Source: JAFLCA01 sp041907145 (lineage in GTDB: Bacteria; Bdellovibrionota_C; UBA2361; JAFLCA01). From it: a stretch of 46,525 nt of DNA. The notes under the pieces were generated by a model. The model saw nothing but the letters and a program-made list of their open reading frames with translations, did not search any database and had not been told where the DNA came from. Both the position numbers and the translations under genes were made by a program. Shown here piece after piece: positions 41,122 to 46,525 of this stretch. The stretch is taken from assembly GCA_041907145.1 (NCBI GenBank), contig JAYRHW010000285.1, positions 1 to 46,525 of the forward strand, written 5' to 3'. The number at the start of each line of letters is the position of its first letter. The stretch's first letter is position 1.

Positions 41122-42073
41122 TATTGACCGTCGTCTTGCTCACCGAGATCGGAATTCCGGACTCGTCGAGCACTTCAACGAACACCGTGTTCTTACCACG
41201 CTTCACGTTCTTGATCGTTCGTGAATACCGGTGCGTCGATGCGTTGTAAGACATCGGATAGCGTCTGGCAGAACCATTCTGCGGCTTAACGACCGCTACA
41301 ACGCCGGAGACCGCCGCATTGACCGCTGGATTGCCGCCGCCGCCAAGCGCTCCCGAGCTCACCTGGACCGTGCTGCCATTGGTCGACACCGTGTTGGAAT
41401 AGCTTCCCCCACCGCCGCCGTTGACGAATCCGTTGCCGTTGAAATTATTGTTACAGAAATCCAGGAAGAAGCTGTAAAACCCATGATAGGTGTTCGAGCT
41501 TATATTTAGTGAGTTCAACAAGCCTATGATGTTGCTCAACACCTGAGACAGGTTACTCAAAAAATCCGGCAGACTGATTGTTGGAATTGTCACCAAGCCC
41601 TGCAGACACTGCATGATGCTTTGGTAATTCCAATTGAACTGACTGAAATACTGACTTAAATCTCCGAACTGCCCGAGCACGCCGCTTAAGCAGCTTCCGA
41701 TATTACTACCAAAATTGCCGAAGCCGCCGATATTTAAGCATGCTTGCAGGTTGCCCAAGCCCGGCAGGTTCGGCAGCTGTCCATTAAATCCGGGGATACA
41801 TTGAGAAGGGTCGCCGACGCCTCCCCCGCTGCTTCCCAATCCGGTCATCTGCAATTGGATTGACCGCAACTGACTGAGAATGTCTTGCAGCACAACCGAC
41901 CAGTCAGTGGTCGGAAAATTACCGCATACGAAGGAGACAAATGAACCAAGATCACCGTTTACATAGGTGCTCTGAGCTTTTGCTTCCTGAAGATTTGCAG
42001 TGCTGAGTGCGACTGCGAGAAGGATACCTAAAAACTTCGACATCAACCGAGTCGGGGGGGACTTGGCTTCCAT
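41114..42073 (-). CDS. Secreted Gly/Asn/Leu-rich protein with C-terminal Ig-like domain
   Basis: The start ATG at 42073 has GAGGA seven bases upstream. A signal peptide follows (MSKFLGILLAVALSTANLQE, cleavage near AKAQ). The mature protein has no family I know. It has a Gly/Asn/Leu/Ser-rich middle with repeated NLPGLGNL, GGFGNFGSN and LSNIIGLLNSLNIS patterns, regularly spaced cysteines, a poly-Gly stretch (VNGGGGGSYSN) and a C-terminal beta domain (RTIKNVKRGKNTVFVEVLDE, then VSKTTVNIK). It looks like a structural or surface protein. A strong terminator lies inside nadD. The 8-base stop overlap with nadD is convergent. Confidence 0.7.
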   Translation of the reverse strand: MEAKSPPTRLMSKFLGILLAVALSTANLQEAKAQSTYVNGDLGSFVSFVCGNFPTTDWSVVLQDILSQLRSIQLQMTGLGSSGGGVGDPSQCIPGFNGQLPNLPGLGNLQACLNIGGFGNFGSNIGSCLSGVLGQFGDLSQYFSQFNWNYQSIMQCLQGLVTIPTISLPDFLSNLSQVLSNIIGLLNSLNISSNTYHGFYSFFLDFCNNNFNGNGFVNGGGGGSYSNTVSTNGSTVQVSSGALGGGGNPAVNAAVSGVVAVVKPQNGSARRYPMSYNASTHRYSRTIKNVKRGKNTVFVEVLDESGIPISVSKTTVNIK

Positions 42074-42240
42074 GCTATTTCCTCACATCAAAAAACCAAC
42101 CAAGAACCGGCATAAATCCCAACCATTAGGCGTTAGAACCGGACGGTGGCTATTCGTCTAAAGCTGTTATGGGTCGTGTAGCAACGTCTGTTGCAAACAG
42201 ATCTAAAGTTTTATTGCAGTATTATCAGATAGTTAGAAGA
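42074..42240. other. Upstream region of the secreted-protein gene
   Basis: No gene is seen. On the minus strand a small hairpin TCTGTT-TGC-AACAGA lies in the middle and AT-rich sequence (GATAATACTGCAATAAAAC) may hold a promoter. No known riboswitch core was recognised. Confidence 0.35.
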
Positions 42241-42915
42241 CTAGGCGCGGACTCGCTCGCGGCTGGGATTGCTGCGCGAAACTGAATTCTGTCTCGCCAC
42301 GACTTTAACCAAGGCATAGAAGATTTGCCGGAATTCTCCTCTGGTCGGGCAGAATGAGCGGTTGAAGCGCCTAATGACTCGATCATAGAGATCGTCGCAA
42401 CTCGTCACCACAACGAGCTCCCGATGCTTATGCTCCGGGTGCCCGTCGACCAAGCGGCGGCGGCGCTGAAAATAATTCTCGGCTAATTGCAGCCTCGTGA
42501 GCGATTCCAGTTCTTGGCGCTTATAACGGTTGCCCCTTAGTTGACGATGCCTACGATGATACGAAAGGTATTCCTGCCGGCTATTGAAATCGCCGAACCT
42601 CCCCCTCTCGGCATGAAACCGCACGCCATGAAACTCCACCAAGAGGCCATGCACGAGAAAATCTACCGAGCTTCCATTGCCGAGCGGAATTTGAAACGTC
42701 TCTCCAGTCCGGACCTTAAAATTGGTCAAGAACAGCTCCAGCAGGGTGCCGCAAACTGCTTCCGAAAGCGAACAGTACGCAATATTGTTGAATAAAATGC
42801 TGCCGGAAGCGAAGACGCGCTCGGATTCTCCAGTTTGCTTGGGAGAGGGTACCGCTACGAGGGTGGGTTTGGGCTGACTACCGAAAGTCACGTTACCGTT
42901 GAACGATGAACACAC
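42241..42915 (-). CDS. Unknown protein, possibly restriction-nuclease-fold related
   Basis: The 224-residue frame starts with GTG and lacks a good ribosome site, so the true start may be further in. Residues about 50-65 (AYCSLSEAVCGTLLELFL) form a helix with a Glu, followed by TFQIPLGNGSSVDFLVHG and LLVEFHGVRFHAE; the order Glu, then Asp in a strand, then Glu in a VEF(H/Y) strand is seen in some PD-(D/E)XK relatives, though the usual Lys is not evident. The second half is very basic (EYLSYHRRHRQLRGNRYKRQ), then ELVVVTSCDDLYDRVIRRF. No family is recognised. It lies between SulP and the secreted-protein gene, all on the minus strand. Confidence 0.55.
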   Translation of the reverse strand: MCSSFNGNVTFGSQPKPTLVAVPSPKQTGESERVFASGSILFNNIAYCSLSEAVCGTLLELFLTNFKVRTGETFQIPLGNGSSVDFLVHGLLVEFHGVRFHAERGRFGDFNSRQEYLSYHRRHRQLRGNRYKRQELESLTRLQLAENYFQRRRRLVDGHPEHKHRELVVVTSCDDLYDRVIRRFNRSFCPTRGEFRQIFYALVKVVARQNSVSRSNPSRERVRA

Positions 42916-42997
42916 CGACTACAGAAGTAAGTATTCGGGAATTTCGGCTTTTGCGCTAGAAGCTATTTCATAAATGAGCTGCTAGCCGCGACAGGCA

Positions 42998-43063
42998 GCC
43001 GGGGGGGTCTAGGCGCCCCGGCGGAGTTTGTAGCGGATTTTGAACGGGCGGGAGCCCATTCAA
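42998..43063 (-). terminator. Two strong hairpins downstream of sulP
   Basis: Closest to sulP, 43040-43049 pairs with 43054-43063 at 9 of 10 positions (TTGAACGGGC/GCCCATTCAA, loop GGGA; the tenth pair is G-T on the minus strand). Further on, GCCGGGG (42998-43004) pairs with CCCCGGC (43016-43022). No T-run follows, so they may work with Rho or as 3' end protection of the sulP message. Confidence 0.5.
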
Positions 43064-43100
43064 AGACCGACTCATTGGAGGTAATCTTCTAAACGCGATT

Positions 43101-44771
43101 CTATTGACGCGCCGCAAGGACCACTGCCTGGTTAAGCGCCGCCTCGAAGGTATGGTGGATCTGCTGCTCACCGATTAACTCCATGACGCCGAAGTGGGAC
43201 AGCGCTCGTTGAACAGAAGGCTGCACCTCGCTAAGTACCAACGTTGCCTTCTGCTTCGCGCATTTGTGGTAAAATTCCCGCAATGCGTACATGGCCGTCG
43301 AGTCTATGACCGGGACCTTTCGTAAACGCAAGATGAATACCCTGGGGGGAGCCTCCACCCGGTTCAGCATATCCTTGAAGCGATCGGCCATGCCGAAGAA
43401 GAAAGGGCCGTTAATCTCAAAGACTTCGACTCCATCGGGGATGGCAGGGGCTTCCGTGCTCTCCTCCTCTTCCTCGGACTCCGACTGAAACATATCGACG
43501 TTGGTGACTGCGTCAGTGACATCGCTCATGCGCTTCATGAATAGCAAGGCCGCAAGAACGATTCCAACCTCTACCGCCACGGTCAAATCAACAAGGATGG
43601 TGAGCAAGAAAGTCGCGAGCAGAACCACGACATCCCCGCGCGGTGCGCGCAATAGGTGCTTGAAGTGGTCGACTTCGCTCATATTCCACGCGACGAGAAA
43701 GAGAACCGCGGCGAGAGTCGGTAGCGGAATGTATCGCGCCAGCGGCGCCAACATCATCATGAACGCCAGCAGCACTAAGGCATGAATCATACCGGCGACC
43801 GGGGTGCGGGCGCCGGACTTTATATTGGTTGCAGTACGGGCAATTGCACCGGTCGCTGGGATACCTCCAAATAACACCGAGGCCATGTTCGCGATCCCCT
43901 GCGCTACCAATTCGCCATTCGAGCTATGTCTATCACCCGTCATGCCATCCGCAACCACAGCAGACAGCAGAGATTCGATTCCCGCCAATATCGCGATAGT
44001 CAGCGCGTCCGGAATGATTTCTCGTAGGCTGCCAAAATTGAACACCGGAAGCTGCGGAGGAGGAATATGATTGGGGATTTCTCCGAAGCGGCTGCCAATC
44101 GTTTCCACCGGCAAGTCGAAGAATGCCACCGCGAAAGATGACAGAATGACCGCCACCAGTGCCGCCGGCATCCTCGGACTAGTGCGTCGGCAAAAAACGA
44201 GAAAGGCCAGCGACGCACAGCCTACAATAGTTGCCCACCTATTGAGACCGGAGAAATGCTCCAGATAGGAGCTCCATTTCGCGAGGAATTCGCCCGGCAC
44301 CGAGGCAATTTGCAGCCCGAAAAAGTCCTTCACCTGCGTGGAAAAGATGACGACCGCGATGCCGCTCGTAAAGCCGGTGGTCACTGGATACGGAATGTAC
44401 TTAATCATAGTGCCGAGCTTGGCAATGCCAAGCAGCACTAAAATCGCGCCGGCTATGAAGGTGGCCGCCACCAAACCATCGTATCCATGTCGAGCTACCA
44501 CACCCGAAACAATCACCACGAAGGCGCCGGTCGGCCCGCCGATTTGAACCCTGCTCCCCCCAAGCGCTGAAATGAGGAAACCGGCAATCACAGCCGTAAT
44601 AAGCCCTCGGTCAGGAGATAGCCCTGAGGCAATGGCAAGGGCCATGGCAAGCGGAAGCGCCACGATGCCGACGGTAATTCCGGCTACCAGGTCACCGGTA
44701 AAGTGCGCGCGGGTATAGCCTTGCCGGAGGTAAAGGTACGAACGCGGAATAAATTGATTCGCTCGATGCAT
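43101..44771 (-). CDS. SulP-family anion transporter with STAS domain
   Basis: The 556-residue protein has ten to twelve membrane helices with the SulP signature region (GDLVAGITVGIVALPLAMAL and GGSRVQIGGPTGAFVVIV) and a cytoplasmic STAS domain at the end (VFEINGPFFFGMADRFKDML, VIDSTAMYALREFY). SulP proteins carry sulfate, bicarbonate, dicarboxylates and other anions. An acidic linker (SESEEEEESTEAP) separates the two parts. Substrate is uncertain. The ATG at 44771 has no clear ribosome site. The methyltransferase genes lie upstream on the same strand, 62 bases away. Confidence 0.93.
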   Translation of the reverse strand: MHRANQFIPRSYLYLRQGYTRAHFTGDLVAGITVGIVALPLAMALAIASGLSPDRGLITAVIAGFLISALGGSRVQIGGPTGAFVVIVSGVVARHGYDGLVAATFIAGAILVLLGIAKLGTMIKYIPYPVTTGFTSGIAVVIFSTQVKDFFGLQIASVPGEFLAKWSSYLEHFSGLNRWATIVGCASLAFLVFCRRTSPRMPAALVAVILSSFAVAFFDLPVETIGSRFGEIPNHIPPPQLPVFNFGSLREIIPDALTIAILAGIESLLSAVVADGMTGDRHSSNGELVAQGIANMASVLFGGIPATGAIARTATNIKSGARTPVAGMIHALVLLAFMMMLAPLARYIPLPTLAAVLFLVAWNMSEVDHFKHLLRAPRGDVVVLLATFLLTILVDLTVAVEVGIVLAALLFMKRMSDVTDAVTNVDMFQSESEEEEESTEAPAIPDGVEVFEINGPFFFGMADRFKDMLNRVEAPPRVFILRLRKVPVIDSTAMYALREFYHKCAKQKATLVLSEVQPSVQRALSHFGVMELIGEQQIHHTFEAALNQAVVLAARQ

Positions 44772-44833
44772 GAAATGCTTTGGACGATCGCAATTCTATC
44801 CCAGAGAATAGGCAGTAACGGGGATCGCCGCAA

Positions 44834-45829
44834 TTAGCTTCTCGATATTTGGATGCGAAGACCTCGCATGGAACTGGAGCTATCGTAGCCGGCAGTGAAA
44901 TCCGGCTTCGGCGGCGAAAGTGCTTCTACCCGGCGGATATTAATTTGCTGGCCTGCCGCCTCATTCCTGCAAATCTCATTCAAGTAATCTGGGGTGATTT
45001 CGCGGCTATTCGCCGAAAGCAGCAGCGTTCCGCCATCGTCCAAAACGCCGAATGCTAGAGCCACAAGTTCCGGCAAGTCGCGTTTGAGTTGAAAAGTCTT
45101 GCTGCCGGCCTTCCCAAATGATGGGGGATCCAGCACGACAATTCCGTATCGCGCTCGTCCGGTAGCTACCCTTCTCACCTCGCGTTTGAGAAACGTCACG
45201 CAATCTTCTTGAATAAAGCGCATCTGGCGGAGCGCGTCAGGACCGTTGAGGGCAAAGTTCTCCTTGGACCATTCCAACATCGCCCGGCTCGAATCAAGCT
45301 GCACGACCTCCGATGCTCCACCGCAATAGGCTGCCACACCCAGGGAGCCGGTGAAGCAAAAGGTGTTCAACACCCTAGCACCGCGGGAGTTTTCCAAGAG
45401 AAACCTTCTCGTTTCTCTCGTATCGAGAAAAACCCCCGCATTCACATTGACCTCCGGACGCACGATGAGTGCTATGCCATGCTCATGGATGACCGCGTCC
45501 TTAACAGGCGGCCCAAACAACAGTTCGGCGGCCTGCTCGCTCGTTGCCCGCGGATCGCGAACATGCTGTCGCAAGTACAACGAGGAAATTCCGATTCCCG
45601 ATGTGAAGAACTCGCGCGCCTGAACGAGCTGGTCCCTTAATCCCGCGCTGCCGGGCTGTTCGAGTAGCAGATGCGCCAAGCAAAAAGGTCCGATTCTATC
45701 GATTACCAAGCTTTGGTTTCCATCCCCTGCCCCGTCGAAAAGTCGGAAGAGCTCCAAAGAGAGCATCTCGGTACGGAGCTCGCGGGCCGCCTCAAGAAGG
45801 GCAATCAAACTTGCCGGTGCCGGGCTCAT
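44834..45829 (-). CDS. Class I methyltransferase, diverged RlmI/RlmK-like paralogue
   Basis: The 331-residue protein has a partial N-terminal substrate domain followed by a Rossmann methyltransferase: NAGVFLDTRETRRFLLEN, motif I VLNTFCFTGSLGVAAYCGGA, the acidic VVQLDSSRAMLEWSKEN, and motif IV IVVLDPPSFGKAG. It resembles RlmI-type enzymes, which methylate C5 of cytosines in 23S rRNA, but GQKTGFFLDQR is replaced by NAGVFLDTR. The ATG overlaps the stop of the preceding RlmI-like gene (ATGA). The two may have arisen by duplication and now modify different sites. Confidence 0.82.
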   Translation of the reverse strand: MSPAPASLIALLEAARELRTEMLSLELFRLFDGAGDGNQSLVIDRIGPFCLAHLLLEQPGSAGLRDQLVQAREFFTSGIGISSLYLRQHVRDPRATSEQAAELLFGPPVKDAVIHEHGIALIVRPEVNVNAGVFLDTRETRRFLLENSRGARVLNTFCFTGSLGVAAYCGGASEVVQLDSSRAMLEWSKENFALNGPDALRQMRFIQEDCVTFLKREVRRVATGRARYGIVVLDPPSFGKAGSKTFQLKRDLPELVALAFGVLDDGGTLLLSANSREITPDYLNEICRNEAAGQQINIRRVEALSPPKPDFTAGYDSSSSMRGLRIQISRS

Positions 45830-46524
45830 CGAACCTCGAGAACCAATCCCTTCAGGTACTCGCCCTCAGGATGGGCAACAGCAACCGGATGGCAGGCAGC
45901 CTGCCGGAGTTCAAACACTATTCTCGCGTCGCGGCCTGCACGAACTACGGACCGCCGCACTACCTCTGCGAAGTCGTGTCTGCTAAGCAGCTGCGAACAC
46001 GAAAAGGTGAAGAGTAGCCCGCCGGATTTTATTTGCTTGATCGCGAGATGATTAATCGTCTCATAGCCTTTGATGCCTCCGCGCATCGCCCCACGATGTT
46101 TTATAAATGCTGGAGGATCGAGCACGATGATGTCATATGCCGCATCGAGCTTCTGAAGATAGTGCAAGCAGTCGGCCTGTTCGGCCCGATGCCGGCCCGG
46201 ATAGCTGTTCTTAGCCAAGTTATCTTCGAGCATGCGCAATGCCGAAGCTGAACTATCGACTGATACAACCTCTGAAGCGCCTCCCGCCAAGGCGTAGAGC
46301 GAAAAGCCTCCGGTGTAGGAGAAGCAATTCAAGACAGCGCGCTTCTCAGATAATTTGCCAAGTAGCGCTCGGTTGTCCCGCTGATCGAGGAAGAAGCCGG
46401 TCTTTTGCCCCTGCTCCCAATCGACCGAAAACGTCAGTCCATTTTCTGTAAACTCTGCTGGCCCCGGCTTGCCCCAAAGATAGGTTCCCGGCCCAGTATT
46501 CAGCTTGCTCTCTTCATCTTTGTT
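45826..46524 (-). CDS. RlmI-like 23S rRNA cytosine methyltransferase, 5' end outside window
   Basis: The frame is open to the window edge; 232 residues are visible. They begin within the substrate domain and contain the family motif WEQGQKTGFFLDQRDNR, motif I NCFSYTGGFSLYALAGGA, VVSVDSSASALRMLEDN and motif IV YDIIVLDPPAFIKHRG, all as in RlmI (m5C1962 in E. coli 23S rRNA). The stop overlaps the start of the diverged paralogue, so both are cotranslated. The N-terminal PUA domain expected in RlmI would lie outside the window. Confidence 0.88.
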   Translation of the reverse strand, partial: NKDEESKLNTGPGTYLWGKPGPAEFTENGLTFSVDWEQGQKTGFFLDQRDNRALLGKLSEKRAVLNCFSYTGGFSLYALAGGASEVVSVDSSASALRMLEDNLAKNSYPGRHRAEQADCLHYLQKLDAAYDIIVLDPPAFIKHRGAMRGGIKGYETINHLAIKQIKSGGLLFTFSCSQLLSRHDFAEVVRRSVVRAGRDARIVFELRQAACHPVAVAHPEGEYLKGLVLEVR

Positions 46525-46525
46525 G

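Noticed and set aside
1..46524. tRNA genes, CRISPR arrays, insertion sequences or prophage
   Set aside because: No T-loop/acceptor patterns, regular repeats, transposase, integrase or phage structural genes were found on reading both strands by eye.

Overview
The window reads as ordinary chromosome of a free-living bacterium with a Gram-negative style envelope. It has uppP, exported proteins with signal peptides, an ArnT-like lipid-linked sugar transferase and the pilus protein CpaB. I could not fix the phylum. Base composition is slightly GC-rich by eye, most genes have recognisable ribosome binding sites, and GTG and TTG starts are common. I see no rRNA, tRNA, CRISPR array, transposase, integrase or prophage gene. 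Lineages such as Acidobacteriota, Bdellovibrionota or non-photosynthetic cyanobacterial relatives are guesses only.

Layout. Bases 1-7.4 kb: the 3' part of a large exported-type protein, homogentisate dioxygenase (hmgA), and two long unknown proteins, the second ending in a PD-(D/E)XK-like nuclease module. 7.4-10.5 kb (minus): a small unknown protein, a secreted thioredoxin-fold/YyaL-like protein and a TerC-family membrane protein. 10.5-13 kb (plus): a structured leader with a boxB/boxA-like arrangement, a small unknown protein, rpsP with its own extended -10 promoter, a terminator touching the trmD start codon, trmD, and a second SPOUT-type RNA methyltransferase. 13-16.2 kb: a LOG-type phosphoribohydrolase (minus), then a tightly coupled set of M20 peptidase, a bacterial relative of eukaryotic cap trimethylguanosine synthase, a one-helix coiled-coil protein and a class I glutamine amidotransferase-like hydrolase. 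16.2-16.9 kb is non-coding and rich in hairpins.

17-22.9 kb: an SGNH hydrolase, uppP (minus), then hppD coupled to an unknown gene, a cysteine dioxygenase with the mammalian-type Cys-Tyr residues, and a YeiH-type exporter. HppD and HmgA are two steps of tyrosine breakdown but lie 16 kb apart. 22.9-25.4 kb is the most interesting part: an ECF sigma factor, a membrane anti-sigma factor whose outer domain looks like the C-terminal domain of CpaB, and CpaB itself. Promoters of the same GGAACTT-N16-GTC(T/C)AA form stand before the sigma gene and before cpaB, which suggests a closed regulatory circuit in which a pilus-type protein domain serves as the sensor. No other tad/flp genes are present here.

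25.4-35.3 kb: two glycosyltransferases, an unknown protein, a minus-strand phoB-phoR-pstB-phoU operon lacking pstSCA, ridA, a protein resembling an inactive transglutaminase fold, and a Fur-family regulator with a palindromic operator followed by a MerC-like membrane protein. 35.3-46.5 kb: threonine breakdown (SDR-type threonine dehydrogenase and kbl), a hybrid histidine kinase, a YceI-like protein, nadD (which carries the terminator of the opposing gene inside its coding sequence), a Gly/Asn-rich exported protein, a possible nuclease-like protein, a SulP transporter, and two adjacent RlmI-like methyltransferases, the last cut by the window edge.
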